Assembly: GCA_034926225.1 (NCBI GenBank)
Contig: JAYFRF010000002.1
Span: forward strand, 114,507-178,506
Origin: JAAZKA01 sp034926225
GTDB lineage: Bacteria; Bacillota; Clostridia; Oscillospirales; QAMX01
Length of the DNA: 64,000 nucleotides
Direction: 5' to 3'
The translations under genes were made by a program, and so were the position numbers. Below, piece by piece: positions 41,204 through 50,888 of this stretch; the stretch's first letter is position 1, and each line of letters opens with the position of its first letter. The notes under the pieces were generated by a model. The model saw only the letters and a list, made by a program, of their open reading frames with translations. It did not search any database and had not been told where the DNA came from.

Positions 41204-41938
41204 CTAAACAGGAATCTGTCGGGTTATATTCATTTCTTTAAACTTACTCGTTATAAGTAACGCTGTATCATTAGCAAAAGAAATAAATTCTTTTCTTGAC
41301 ATTGCTATTGGCCTGGTAAGGTTTTTATCTAATTCCGGCAAATATCCCATTACGCCTATTTTCCGCACGATACATCCATGCGGCAGATAATCAATATAAT
41401 CAGGAAACTCTTTTAAAGGCAATATTTCTGTCAGATACCCCGAAGTAGGATGATCCTGTAGATACTCTGCCTCCATAGAGAAAATTTCATGCATGCGCTC
41501 ATTTTTGGAAATCAATTTTTTCACGGAATCCCAATCTTCTAAATATCCTATTGCCTGTACACGCAAATTTACATCCGCATGAATTCTGCTCCATACATCT
41601 TTTACTCTGTCATCATCACGAATAAACCATTGAAAAGCGGCATCTGTAATTAAATGACTATAGTACCCTAACAAAAACGAATACTGCTCTTGCGATTCAA
41701 TTTTGACTTTTCGTTTATGTATATATTCTCTGCAAAAAGAATCGCTGTCAGCGGCAACTTTTCTTTCGCCAGTCATCCAATGAGTAATCTCCCGTGACGG
41801 AGTAAAGGATGTCCAGTCTTTATTTTCTATATTACAGTCCGGTGCTATATTTCCTACGCAAAACCCCCGTCTATGCAATCCAGGGAATTGTGTCATCACA
41901 TTATCCGCTATTATTAAATGTGTAACCCAACTAGCCAT
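41204..41938 (-). CDS. Zinc-dependent phospholipase C-like protein
   Basis: A 244-residue protein resembling the zinc_dep_PLPC family. Conserved His and Asp residues that would bind metal are seen in THLIIADNV, GNIAPDC and the motif YSHLITDAAFQWF. The fold is all-helical, as in bacterial phospholipase C, but no signal peptide is visible, so the protein is either cytosolic or anchored by a partner. The ATG at 41938 follows GGAGAGGCGG. It is the last of three AT-rich genes on this strand and faces the RNHCP gene across a bidirectional terminator. Confidence 0.75.
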   Translation of the reverse strand: MASWVTHLIIADNVMTQFPGLHRRGFCVGNIAPDCNIENKDWTSFTPSREITHWMTGERKVAADSDSFCREYIHKRKVKIESQEQYSFLLGYYSHLITDAAFQWFIRDDDRVKDVWSRIHADVNLRVQAIGYLEDWDSVKKLISKNERMHEIFSMEAEYLQDHPTSGYLTEILPLKEFPDYIDYLPHGCIVRKIGVMGYLPELDKNLTRPIAMSRKEFISFANDTALLITSKFKEMNITRQIPV

Positions 41939-41971
41939 TGTACACCGCCTCTCCAACTAAACCTCTTAAGA

Positions 41972-43216
41972 TTATAACCCCAAATAATCCCCGATAATGT
42001 TTATGGCGTTTGTCACACCGTCTTCATCCCTGAGTTTCTTTCCGTATTCAACTGCTCTTTTCTGCATGGCTTCATCTGAAACCGCAGTATTCAATGCCCG
42101 CGAATAATTTTCTACAGTCAGCTTTTTGCACCATATCGGCTTTGTGCCTATGCCGAGTTTATATACACGGTCGCCCCAATACGGCTGGTCACCGCCAAAC
42201 GGCACAATCACGCTCGGTACGCCCGCTCGTATTCCTGCCGCCGTTGTGCCTGCTCCGCCGTGATGAGATACCGCTTTAACCTGCCGGAATAACCATTCGT
42301 GCGGAATATTATCGATCAGCATGACATTTTCAGGCAGACAGCGGCCGCCGATGTTTCTCCATCCGGCAGAAAGCAGCGCTCTCTGCTTCGTCCTCTTCAC
42401 GCTTTCCAAAACCACGTCAAGTATTTTGTCAAAGTTACCGCCGACAGTACTTCCGAAGCCTATATATACAGGTTTTTCGTCGCCTTCAAGAAATTCTTTG
42501 AGCTTTTGATCGGGTTCCCATTCCTGGGGAGTTTCTTTGATCCAGAATCCGGTCAGATAACGGTTGCTACCCCATTCCTTCGGTTTCGGGGCGAGTGTCG
42601 GACTGTAAGCGTAGAGCGTAGGTATGGGCTTCCCGTTTATTTCACGGTAAGGAAACTGAAGAGGTTTAATTTTGGTCAATCCCATTTCCGTACGCCAATC
42701 ATTGAGCAGGGTTCTCGTGGCGTTGGACCATAAGATATCCCCGCCTTTGAAAGTAATACGATTATATATTTTCCCCAAGGGAAGGCGGGGAGCCGTCATG
42801 GCGGGAAATTCGCCTGTGGGGTCAAGCGGGCAGAAAAGCGTCCGGAAACACGGGACCTTATACTTCTCACAGGCGTGGTATGCCACGCTTCCCAGGACGG
42901 TATACAAAACGCAGTCCGCATTCCTGCAGGCGTTTTCAATGTCCGTCAAAAACTCTTTTTTGATCGGTTCTAATAGTCCTTTGAGATTTCTGAAATATTC
43001 AGCAAACGATACTTGCTCCCCGATCAGTTTCTCCATTAAAAGTTCCGCGGAGCCTGCCATGGGAGCGTATTCAAATCCTTCGGATTCAATCAGTTTCCGG
43101 AATTTGTCCATCGCGCAGATATATACGGAATGCCCTTTACGCTGCAATCCTTTTCCCAGAGCAACAAACGGCTGGACATCTCCCCTTGAACCTATGGTTA
43201 TAAAACAGAACCTCAT
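41972..43216 (-). CDS. Glycosyltransferase (GT1/GT28 UGT-like)
   Basis: A 414-residue GT-B glycosyltransferase resembling sterol or macrolide glucosyltransferases and the vancomycin GtfB group. The N-terminus reads GSRGDVQPFVALGKGL (core GSRGDVQPF), the classic start of that group, and the C-terminal donor site has HHGGAGTTAAGIRAGVPSV and PFGGDQPYWG. Acceptor and sugar donor are unknown: antibiotic inactivation, lipid or sterol glycosylation are possible. It is 66 bases below the alpha/beta-hydrolase gene and 33 above the PLC-like gene on a probable common transcript. Confidence 0.85.
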   Translation of the reverse strand: MRFCFITIGSRGDVQPFVALGKGLQRKGHSVYICAMDKFRKLIESEGFEYAPMAGSAELLMEKLIGEQVSFAEYFRNLKGLLEPIKKEFLTDIENACRNADCVLYTVLGSVAYHACEKYKVPCFRTLFCPLDPTGEFPAMTAPRLPLGKIYNRITFKGGDILWSNATRTLLNDWRTEMGLTKIKPLQFPYREINGKPIPTLYAYSPTLAPKPKEWGSNRYLTGFWIKETPQEWEPDQKLKEFLEGDEKPVYIGFGSTVGGNFDKILDVVLESVKRTKQRALLSAGWRNIGGRCLPENVMLIDNIPHEWLFRQVKAVSHHGGAGTTAAGIRAGVPSVIVPFGGDQPYWGDRVYKLGIGTKPIWCKKLTVENYSRALNTAVSDEAMQKRAVEYGKKLRDEDGVTNAINIIGDYLGL

Positions 43217-43282
43217 TGTCTGTGTCCCCCTTCAAAACAGAAATCACACTTAACCCCTGTTTGCTCCAAGGTATTTTGGCGC

Positions 43283-44194
43283 TTAAACAATATGGCGGGC
43301 GCTAGCATTTAAAAAAGCGACAATTTCGTCCATGCATAAATTAAAGACAGGTTTATCATATTCAATCTGATATTCATGGGCAGACGCCTTGCCGATATCA
43401 TCAAGCAATAAATCTATATGTTTTACGTGATTTTCGTCAAGCGCTTTTATTAAATTTCTGCTCTCGCCGATAAGCGCGTCTGCCGTCGAATCGGAAACAA
43501 GACAAGGCGGAAAATTTGAATTTATATTCTTTATTACGGATAACTTATCAATATCCCTGTAAAGTACGGTGTTCTTGACACCAAGCAAAGCGCAGACATA
43601 ATCATTTATAAGCGGAAATGACGTTTTCAGGCACGACTCCAAGTCATAAACACCGCAAAATAAAACACACCCGCACAAATCATTGCGGACTAAGGGGGCA
43701 TGGATTTTATAATACTCTTCCAATCTACTGTCTGTACAGATACAAACAGCGAGCGATGCCAGATGCGCTCCGGCAGAGTCGCCAAACATAAATATATTTG
43801 TAGGGTCAGCTCCGTAATTACATGCGTGTGATTTTACCCATTCCATTGCCGACAATATATCCAGCAGCTGCGACGGATGTCTGTATTCGGGGGCAAGCCT
43901 GTAATTTACATTGAAAACCGCATATCCGTTAGCGGCTATTGTTTGGCAGAAGTGTCTGAAATGTTTTTTATCCGATATACACCATCCTCCGCCATGTATG
44001 TATATTATAGCCGGTAATTTATCCGTATGCTTTGCCGGATAATATACATCAAGTTTATGGCATTGAAGACTATCATCAATGTATGGGACATCACAATGAG
44101 TTTTAATCCCATTTACTGTCGGAGCGGCATCAGCCTTGCGGTCATAGATAAGTTTTACACATTTACGTAAAAACCATAACTTTGTTTTTTTCAT
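43283..44194 (-). CDS. Alpha/beta-hydrolase (hormone-sensitive-lipase-like esterase)
   Basis: A 303-residue esterase. HGGGW near residue 65 forms the oxyanion hole, the nucleophile is in FGDSAGAHLA near residue 143, and the C-terminal half contains plausible Asp and His members of the triad. No signal peptide is seen. HSL-like esterases hydrolyse short-chain esters, including lactone or acetyl groups on small molecules. It leads the esterase-glycosyltransferase-PLC gene series. Its base composition is AT-rich relative to flanking backbone genes. Confidence 0.82.
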   Translation of the reverse strand: MKKTKLWFLRKCVKLIYDRKADAAPTVNGIKTHCDVPYIDDSLQCHKLDVYYPAKHTDKLPAIIYIHGGGWCISDKKHFRHFCQTIAANGYAVFNVNYRLAPEYRHPSQLLDILSAMEWVKSHACNYGADPTNIFMFGDSAGAHLASLAVCICTDSRLEEYYKIHAPLVRNDLCGCVLFCGVYDLESCLKTSFPLINDYVCALLGVKNTVLYRDIDKLSVIKNINSNFPPCLVSDSTADALIGESRNLIKALDENHVKHIDLLLDDIGKASAHEYQIEYDKPVFNLCMDEIVAFLNASARHIV

Positions 44195-44304
44195 ATCGGC
44201 ACTTTTCTCACTTTACATTGATATTATACTATAAAAAGTTGAGAAGCCTATATATACTGGGTTTTTCACACGTTTACTTATCAGACATCCATACTCCCGT
44301 CTCA

Positions 44305-44333
44305 ATAGGACTGCTCAAAGGGAGCAGTCCTAT
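44305..44333 (-). terminator. Hairpin at the end of the glycogen operon
   Basis: A perfect 12-base-pair stem, ATAGGACTGCTC paired with GAGCAGTCCTAT, lies just below the GH13 stop. It lacks a strong U-tract, so it may terminate weakly or protect the transcript end. Confidence 0.5.
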
Positions 44334-44348
44334 CTTCTGGGCGCTTTC

Positions 44349-46244
44349 TTACATATCCCGTCCGATCAGCCACGCGCAGGAGCGGGCGGGCAGCGTGCAG
44401 GATAGCTTTCCGTCCGCGACCTCCGCGCGGATGCCGCCCAGCAGCGGTTCCGCGATGGGATGCCGCCAATCGCAAGTAAAGGGAAGGGGGCTTTCGCCCC
44501 GGTTGACGGCGCAGAGCAGCGTTTCCCCGTCCGTCTCGCGGACAAAGGCCAGCATCTCCCCCAGCGCGGCCACGAAACGGAGCCCGCCGCGCTTTAAGGC
44601 GTCGGTATGAGACCGTACAGCGCCGAGGAGCTGATACCAAGCCATGATGTCCGCGTCTTCACGCCCCCACGGATACCCGCGGCGGTTGAAGGGGTCCTCA
44701 AAGCCCTCGAGCCCCGCTTCGTCGCCGTAGAAGATCATCGGCGAGCCAGAAAACGCGTAGAGGATCGCCGTCGCGAGCCGCAGGAGGGATTTCCCGCGCT
44801 CGTATTCCGCGGGAGACAGCCTATAGACCGCGCGGCCGTCTTCAGTTTCCGGCGGGTTTTCGCAGCCGAGCAGCGTCAGGACGCGCGCCGTGTCATGCGT
44901 GCCGAGGAAGTTTAACAGCGACGCAAAGCACATCGGCGGATAGTGATCGCGCAGGGCTTCCATCGCGACGCGGAAGTCGAGCGCGTCGCCACCGCCGAGG
45001 AATCGGAGGATCGCGTCGCGCAGCGGATAGTTCATCACGCCGTCAAGCTCGCGGCCTTCAAAATAGTGCCGACGGCAGCCGTAGGCGACTTTGTTCGACG
45101 CGTCCTCCCAGACCTCGCCGAGAATGAGCGCGTCGGGATTTTCCTCGCGGACAACCTCCCGCAGCGTCTCGAGGAACGCGTCCGGTAGCTCGTCCGCGAC
45201 GTCGAGCCGCCAGCCGTCCGCCCCCGCGCGCGTCCAGCGGCGCACGATGGCATCCGCATCGCGCAGGATATAGTCCATATACGACGGATAGGTCTCCTCC
45301 ACGCTCGGCAGCGAGCGGACATGCCACCAGCAGTCGTAGTCGTCGGGCCAGTGTTTAAAACGGTACCACGGATAGTACGGGGAGTCCTTGGACTGCGCCG
45401 CGCCGACGGAATCGTAGGTACCGGAAGCGTTGAAGTAGCGGGAATCCGCGCCGGTGTGGGAGAACACGCCGTCGAGGAGGATGCGCATACCGAGCGCGTG
45501 GGCGTCGCGGCAGAGCGCTCGGAAATCGTCCTCGCCGCCGAGCAGCGGGTCGATGCGTTCGTAGTCGCCGGTGTCGTACCGGTGGTTCGAGTGCGCCCGG
45601 AAGATGGGGTTTAAGTAGAGCGTGGTCACACCGAGCGAGCGCAAAAAGGGCAGCTTTTCGCGGATGCCGGCGAGGTTTCCGCCATAGCAGTCGTCGCGGC
45701 GGATGATACCGTCCGGGGACACTTTATAGTCCGGCACGGCGTCCCAGTCCTTTAAGGGACGGTCGGGGACGACGCCCTCTCCCCGGTAAAAGCGGTCTGG
45801 AAAGATGCCGTAAGTGATGCCCTCGCCAAACCAGGCGGGGGTTCCTTGCGGCTCGTAGACGGTGATCTGCCAGGGCGGGACGGGGGAAGCGTTGTAGATG
45901 CCGCCGGTCACCTCGGGATTTTCCGGGGTGGGGGTAAGCTTTCCGTAAAAATAGGGCTGTCCCCCTTCTCGACGGAGGGAAAAGTGGTAAAACAGCAGCC
46001 CTGTATATCCTTCTGTGTCGATTTCAGCTTCAAAGGTATCAAAAAGCGTGTCGTCGGAGTCGGTTTTGCGCATCGGCAGCGCGGTTTCCGCGTAGTCTGA
46101 GTCGCGCGTGACGCGGAGAAAGGCGTCGCGCACCTCGAAGGTACGCGGCGCCATGATTTTAACGGTAACGCGCTTTCCCGCGGACACCGCGCCGGGAGGT
46201 TTGCGGAACGCGGGGTCGCGCGGGTCGTGTTTTGGCATCAGCAT
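44349..46244 (-). CDS. GH13 alpha-amylase-family hydrolase (neopullulanase-like)
   Basis: A 631-residue glucan hydrolase. A beta-sandwich N-terminus (about 1-150) precedes a GH13 (beta/alpha)8 barrel carrying the three catalytic motifs: DGWRLDVADE (nucleophile Asp), LILGEVW (acid/base Glu) and NFLGTHDTARV (Asp of the third motif). This arrangement fits cyclomaltodextrinase or neopullulanase, and no signal peptide is seen, so it cuts glucans in the cytoplasm. It ends the glycogen gene series, three bases after the URO-D-like gene. It may debranch or cut glycogen-derived dextrins. Confidence 0.92.
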   Translation of the reverse strand: MLMPKHDPRDPAFRKPPGAVSAGKRVTVKIMAPRTFEVRDAFLRVTRDSDYAETALPMRKTDSDDTLFDTFEAEIDTEGYTGLLFYHFSLRREGGQPYFYGKLTPTPENPEVTGGIYNASPVPPWQITVYEPQGTPAWFGEGITYGIFPDRFYRGEGVVPDRPLKDWDAVPDYKVSPDGIIRRDDCYGGNLAGIREKLPFLRSLGVTTLYLNPIFRAHSNHRYDTGDYERIDPLLGGEDDFRALCRDAHALGMRILLDGVFSHTGADSRYFNASGTYDSVGAAQSKDSPYYPWYRFKHWPDDYDCWWHVRSLPSVEETYPSYMDYILRDADAIVRRWTRAGADGWRLDVADELPDAFLETLREVVREENPDALILGEVWEDASNKVAYGCRRHYFEGRELDGVMNYPLRDAILRFLGGGDALDFRVAMEALRDHYPPMCFASLLNFLGTHDTARVLTLLGCENPPETEDGRAVYRLSPAEYERGKSLLRLATAILYAFSGSPMIFYGDEAGLEGFEDPFNRRGYPWGREDADIMAWYQLLGAVRSHTDALKRGGLRFVAALGEMLAFVRETDGETLLCAVNRGESPLPFTCDWRHPIAEPLLGGIRAEVADGKLSCTLPARSCAWLIGRDM

Positions 46245-46247
46245 GGC

Positions 46248-47363
46248 TTAATAAACTCCGGCTTCCAGCGCCGTATCGATATAGACGCGGTAGTTTTCCT
46301 CCGTTTTGGGGGAAAGCGGCACATTGATCGGCCCGGCGGTGGGCATGATGACAAACCTGCCGCCCGCCTTGCACGCGTCCATCGTGCGCAGGACATATTC
46401 ACGCACCTCGTCCGGCGTGCCGTTTTCGAGGAGCTTTAATTGGATGTTCCCCATCAGCACTACATGATCCCCGACGCGGCGCTTGACGTCGGCAAATTCA
46501 ATATCCCCGTCCGGCGGCGCTTCGCAGGGATCGATGGCATCGCATCCGGTCGCGGCGATCATGTCGAGCACCCGGCCGATTTTTCCGTGGCAGTGAATAC
46601 GGGCATACGCCCCATGGCTGTGGAGAAGCTGGACCATTTCCTTTAAGTATGGAGCCGTGTAGCGCTCGAAGTATTCGGGCGGGAGATACGGCGGCGTCAG
46701 GTATTCCGGGCCGCAGATACGGTACATTTCGACGGTATATGCGTTTAACTGCCGTTCCAGATTCTGCATCATACGGTCATGGAAGATCTCGACGGTTTTG
46801 GCGAAGTGCTCGGTCTCGGTCATCGCCCAGACAAGGCTTTCGCCGAACTCCATCAGCTGCATGGCGGCGCAGGCGGGATCCGCGGGGCTCGTGACAAGGA
46901 TACCGTGCTCCCCCACCTCCGCGCGAAGGCGGGGCATGTCGGACGCGTCGTAGGAGACGGGCTCATACGGCACGTCGAGCAGTGCGTCCACGTCCTCGGT
47001 GGTCTTGCACAGCGGCTCGACATTCCAGGTCGTATAGACGCCGTTGATCACGCGGTCGACTTTGTGCAGCGTTCTGCCGGGGAAGCGGACGGTGAGATGG
47101 GTTTCATAGCCGTCGGCTCTCTCGACACGTTCCACCTTGCAGTCAGGACGGACGGCGCTCTGCGTCAAAAAGCCGTCCGACGGCATATAATGCAGGCACA
47201 TGCAGTCCGTTTTCGCGCGGATATACTCCATCAAATTGTGGTACGACGGTTCTTTGTTATAAAAGTTCGCGGAGTTATAGCCTACAAGCTCGTAGGTAGA
47301 AACCGGTACGCGATCGGGGATCTCCCCCCGCATGACGGCAAGCAGTCTCTCCCGGGATGTCAT
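46248..47363 (-). CDS. Uroporphyrinogen decarboxylase-family protein
   Basis: A 371-residue TIM-barrel protein of the URO-D family, recognised by RIHCHGKIGRVLD, an EAPPDGD segment and the late VLMGNIQ strand. Non-heme members of this family are corrinoid methyltransferases, and the absence of any heme genes in the window points away from heme synthesis. Sandwiched between glgP and the GH13 gene (gaps of 32 and 3 bases), it is hard to fit into glycogen metabolism. The ATG follows GGGAGG. Confidence 0.78.
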   Translation of the reverse strand: MTSRERLLAVMRGEIPDRVPVSTYELVGYNSANFYNKEPSYHNLMEYIRAKTDCMCLHYMPSDGFLTQSAVRPDCKVERVERADGYETHLTVRFPGRTLHKVDRVINGVYTTWNVEPLCKTTEDVDALLDVPYEPVSYDASDMPRLRAEVGEHGILVTSPADPACAAMQLMEFGESLVWAMTETEHFAKTVEIFHDRMMQNLERQLNAYTVEMYRICGPEYLTPPYLPPEYFERYTAPYLKEMVQLLHSHGAYARIHCHGKIGRVLDMIAATGCDAIDPCEAPPDGDIEFADVKRRVGDHVVLMGNIQLKLLENGTPDEVREYVLRTMDACKAGGRFVIMPTAGPINVPLSPKTEENYRVYIDTALEAGVY

Positions 47364-47395
47364 AATGAGTCCTCCCTAAATAATTTTATCTTGTG

Positions 47396-49801
47396 CTACT
47401 TTACGTGCCAAATGTTTTTGGCATACTCCATCACCGCGCGGTCGGCCGAGAAGCGTCCGGAACCCGCGATGTTGAGGATACTCATACGGTTCCAGCGCGC
47501 CGGGTCGGCGTAGGCGGCATCGACGCGCCCTTGAGCTTCCACATAGCTGTCGAAATCGGCAAGGAGCATGTATTCGTCGGGACTGGCTCCGACGAGTAGG
47601 CTTTGCACGAGCTCGTGATAGCTGACACCGTCGCCGAAGCCGCGTTCGATCAGGTCAAGTACGGCGCGGATACGGGGATTGGACGCGTAGAGCTTGGCGG
47701 GGCTGTAATGGGGCTTGAGGGCGCCGACCTCGTCGGCTCGCAGGCCGAAAATAAAGATGTTGTCTTCCCCGACAGCCTCCACCATTTCGACGTTCGCGCC
47801 GTCGAGCGTACCGACGGTCAGGGCGCCGTTCATCATAAATTTCATATTGCCGGTACCGGAGGCTTCCTTGCCGGCGGTGGAGATCTGCTCGGACAGCTCG
47901 GCCGCGGGCATAATCTTTTCTGCCAGCGTCACACGGTAGTTTTCCATAAAGACGACACGGATCACACGGCTGACGGCGGAGTCCCGGTCAATGAAGGCGG
48001 CGACGCTGTTGATCAGGCGGATGATCTGTTTGGCCGCGATGTAGCCGGGGAAGGCCTTCGCGCCGAACAGAAAGACGCGCGGCTGCCAGGACGCGTTTGG
48101 GCTTGCTTTGATGCGCAGATAGAGGTCGAGAATGCGCAGCACGTTGAGAAGCTGACGCTTATATTCATGCAGCCGCTTGACCTGCACGTCGAACATCGCG
48201 TCGGTGTCGATCGCGGCACCGGAAACGCGGAGGTAAGCGGCGAGATTTTCCTTGTTGGTGCGTTTGATTTGGGCGATCCGCTCCCGGACGGACGCGTCGT
48301 CGGCGAATTTTGCGAATTTCGCGAAATCGTCGGGGTTTGTCAGGAAGGCATCGCCGATGCACTCGCGCATGAGCGCAGTAAGCGCGGGATTGCATTCGCC
48401 AAGCCAGCGGCGGTGGGCGATACCGTTGGTGATATTGGTGAACTTGTCCGGGGTGTCCTCGTAAAAATCCCGGAACACGCGGTCACGGAGGATTTCCGAA
48501 TGCAACGCGGAAACACCGTTGACGGCAAAGGAGGCCGCGACGGCGAGATTCGCCATCCGCACCTGCCCGTCCGCGAGGATCGCCATGCGGCTGATGCGCT
48601 GGAAGTCGCCGGGGTAGCGCTTCCACAGGCTTTGGCAGAACCGCTCGTTGATTTCGTGCAGAATCGACCAGATACGCGGCAGAGAGGTCTGGAAAAGCCC
48701 CTGCGGCCACTGCTCCAGGGCTTCCGGCAGGACGGTATGGTTCGTATAAGCGACCGAACGCGTGACGATGCGCCACGCGTCGTCCCAGCTCATGTATTCC
48801 TCGTCCATCAGGATCCGCATCAGCTCGGGGATGACCATGACCGGATGGGTATCGTTCATCTGAATGACGTGGCAGTCGGCGAAGTTCTCGAGGGTGCCGT
48901 GGAGCGCCTTGTGCTTTTGCACGATATCCTGCACGGTCGCGGAGACGAAGAAATACTGTTGCTTTAAGCGCAGGGATTTTCCTTCGAGGTGCTTGTCGTC
49001 GGGGTAAAGGATTTTCGAGATCACCTCGGCCATCGCGTGCTGTTCGACCGCTTTGAGGTATTCGCCGCGCGAAAAGAGGTTTAAGTCCAGCTCCACCGGC
49101 GATTTTGCGCTCCACAGCCGCAGCACACAGACATTATCGGTCTTGTAGCCGCCGATGAGCATATCATACGGCACGGCGAGGACGGGGGTATAGTCGTCGA
49201 TGCGCGGCTTCATATGTCCGTACTGCCACTCCTCCGTCATTTTGCCGCCGAAGCGCACCTCGCGCACCTCGTCCATACGGGGCAGGAGCCAGACGTCGCC
49301 AACGTCGAGCCAGGAGTCTGGCAGCTCGATCTGCTGCCCCTCGACGATGCGCTGTTTAAACAAGCCGTGTTCATAGCGGATGGAGTAGCCGGTCGCGGCG
49401 ATGCCCAGCGAGGCCATCGCGTCGAGGTAGCAGGCGGCAAGCCGTCCGAGGCCGCCGTTGCCGAGTCCCGCGTCCGGCTCCGCTTCGAGCAGATCCGACA
49501 GGCTGACGCCGACGGAGGAAAGCACCTCGCGCATGCCTTCGAGCATGTTCAAGTTATAGGCGTTGTTGAGAAAGGAGCGTCCCATGAGGAATTCAAGGGA
49601 CATATAATGCACCTGACGCGCATGCGTTCTTTCACGGCGCTCCTCGGTCAGCATGGCCTGCGACGCAAGGCGGTCGCGCAGCACGAGAGCGCAGGCGCGG
49701 AATAATTCAGTCCTCCCCGCCTCCACAATCGAGCTGCCGTAATGCCGTTTCAGTTTCGATTCGATTTCCGCGCGCAGCTGGTCCCGTTCCTGATTTCCCA
49801 T
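47396..49801 (-). CDS. glgP: Glycogen phosphorylase
   Basis: An 801-residue GT35 phosphorylase that releases glucose 1-phosphate from glycogen. The catalytic region contains the PLP-binding lysine in EASGTGNMKF (near residue 680) and the GTLDGANVEM motif; the N-terminal half shows the conserved NGGLGRLAACYLD segment. Length matches bacterial glycogen phosphorylase. The ATG at 49801 follows AAGGAG. It follows the M42 peptidase gene and precedes the URO-D gene within the glycogen operon. Confidence 0.97.
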   Translation of the reverse strand: MGNQERDQLRAEIESKLKRHYGSSIVEAGRTELFRACALVLRDRLASQAMLTEERRERTHARQVHYMSLEFLMGRSFLNNAYNLNMLEGMREVLSSVGVSLSDLLEAEPDAGLGNGGLGRLAACYLDAMASLGIAATGYSIRYEHGLFKQRIVEGQQIELPDSWLDVGDVWLLPRMDEVREVRFGGKMTEEWQYGHMKPRIDDYTPVLAVPYDMLIGGYKTDNVCVLRLWSAKSPVELDLNLFSRGEYLKAVEQHAMAEVISKILYPDDKHLEGKSLRLKQQYFFVSATVQDIVQKHKALHGTLENFADCHVIQMNDTHPVMVIPELMRILMDEEYMSWDDAWRIVTRSVAYTNHTVLPEALEQWPQGLFQTSLPRIWSILHEINERFCQSLWKRYPGDFQRISRMAILADGQVRMANLAVAASFAVNGVSALHSEILRDRVFRDFYEDTPDKFTNITNGIAHRRWLGECNPALTALMRECIGDAFLTNPDDFAKFAKFADDASVRERIAQIKRTNKENLAAYLRVSGAAIDTDAMFDVQVKRLHEYKRQLLNVLRILDLYLRIKASPNASWQPRVFLFGAKAFPGYIAAKQIIRLINSVAAFIDRDSAVSRVIRVVFMENYRVTLAEKIMPAAELSEQISTAGKEASGTGNMKFMMNGALTVGTLDGANVEMVEAVGEDNIFIFGLRADEVGALKPHYSPAKLYASNPRIRAVLDLIERGFGDGVSYHELVQSLLVGASPDEYMLLADFDSYVEAQGRVDAAYADPARWNRMSILNIAGSGRFSADRAVMEYAKNIWHVK

Positions 49802-49817
49802 AGTATCTCCTTTTTTA

Positions 49818-50864
49818 TTAATAACCGATATAAGAAGCAAGCATCGCAAAGGTCGCGGCAATCGCCTTTTTATGCGTCCGTTCGTAGCCGTGCGTCGCTG
49901 AAACGCCCGGGCCGAATAAGCCGACGCGGACATCGTAGCCCGCGCGCACCGCGGCGCCGGCGTCAGAGCCGTAGCGTTCGGGGTAGACCTCGACGGCATA
50001 CGGTGCGCCCGCGCGAACGGCCGCGTTGATCAATCCCCTCGTCACGCGGGGATCATAGGGCATGGCGGAATCCTTGGCGACAATGGAGACGGCGAATTCG
50101 TTGCCTTCAAGCTCTTTTCCGACGATGCCGACGTCCGCAGCGAGAAATTCGCGGGTGTCCTCGGGCAGTCCCGTCGAACCGCCGAAGCCGACCTCCTCAA
50201 AGTCCGCAAACTGCAGTACGGTATGCCGCGCGGGGGTTTTCCCCGTGTCGCGCAGCCATTTGGCGTAGACGAGGAGGATAGCTACCTGCACGCGGTCGTC
50301 GAGTGCGCGGCTCTTGATAAAGCCGCCCTCCTCGCGCGCTTTGGGGTCGAATACGACGTAGTCGCCGTTCTCAATGCCGAGGTCCCTCGTTTCGGCCGCA
50401 CTCGACGTCTCGCGGTCGAGCACGACCTCCATCGTCATGCGGGAGCGCTCACGGGTGCGCACCTCGCCATTGGCATGGGTGGAAGGTTCGTTGAGCTGCA
50501 AGGTACCGGGGATGGCCGCGCCGCCGCGCGTATAGACAGTGCAGTTCTCCGCGTCAAGGTTTGCGAAAACCACGCCGCCGAGGACGGCGAGCCGCAGATG
50601 GCCGTTCGGCAGGATATGGCTGACCATCGTGCCGATCGCGTCGAGATGCGCGGAGACGACAAGCGTGTCCCCCGTTCCGCCGAGGTCGCAGAGAAGCCCT
50701 CCCTTGTGGATCCTCGACGGCTCGTAGCCGTAGGAGCGAAGCTTTTGCTCCACATAGGCGCTGATCTCCTCCGTCCAGCCGGTCGGCCCCGGAATGCGGC
50801 ATAAATGCAGCGTTTCCGCAACAATTTCATCGATTATAGGGCCGCCAAGCACTTCCGTATACAT
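49818..50864 (-). CDS. M42-family metallo-aminopeptidase
   Basis: A 348-residue M42 peptidase (FrvX/PepA type). Metal-binding motifs: SAHLDAIG near residue 70, and EEVGFGGST with its catalytic glutamates in the second half. Members form large tetrahedral cytosolic aminopeptidases; some act on glycan-related substrates such as cellulose-derived ones. The ATG at 50864 (MYTEVLGG) has a proper distance to GGAGG; the ATG at 50873 touches the Shine-Dalgarno. It sits between glgA and glgP, an odd place for a peptidase. Confidence 0.86.
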   Translation of the reverse strand: MYTEVLGGPIIDEIVAETLHLCRIPGPTGWTEEISAYVEQKLRSYGYEPSRIHKGGLLCDLGGTGDTLVVSAHLDAIGTMVSHILPNGHLRLAVLGGVVFANLDAENCTVYTRGGAAIPGTLQLNEPSTHANGEVRTRERSRMTMEVVLDRETSSAAETRDLGIENGDYVVFDPKAREEGGFIKSRALDDRVQVAILLVYAKWLRDTGKTPARHTVLQFADFEEVGFGGSTGLPEDTREFLAADVGIVGKELEGNEFAVSIVAKDSAMPYDPRVTRGLINAAVRAGAPYAVEVYPERYGSDAGAAVRAGYDVRVGLFGPGVSATHGYERTHKKAIAATFAMLASYIGY

Positions 50865-50888
50865 ATAAACCATCCTCCGTCATCCATT

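Noticed and set aside
46248..47363. Heme-pathway uroporphyrinogen decarboxylase
   Set aside because: No heme genes nearby and the sequence fits the wider methyltransferase-like URO-D family.
47603..48967. Plus-strand open frame of 454 codons antisense to glgP
   Set aside because: Its composition is what the reverse of a GC-rich gene gives, and it has no ribosome-binding site.
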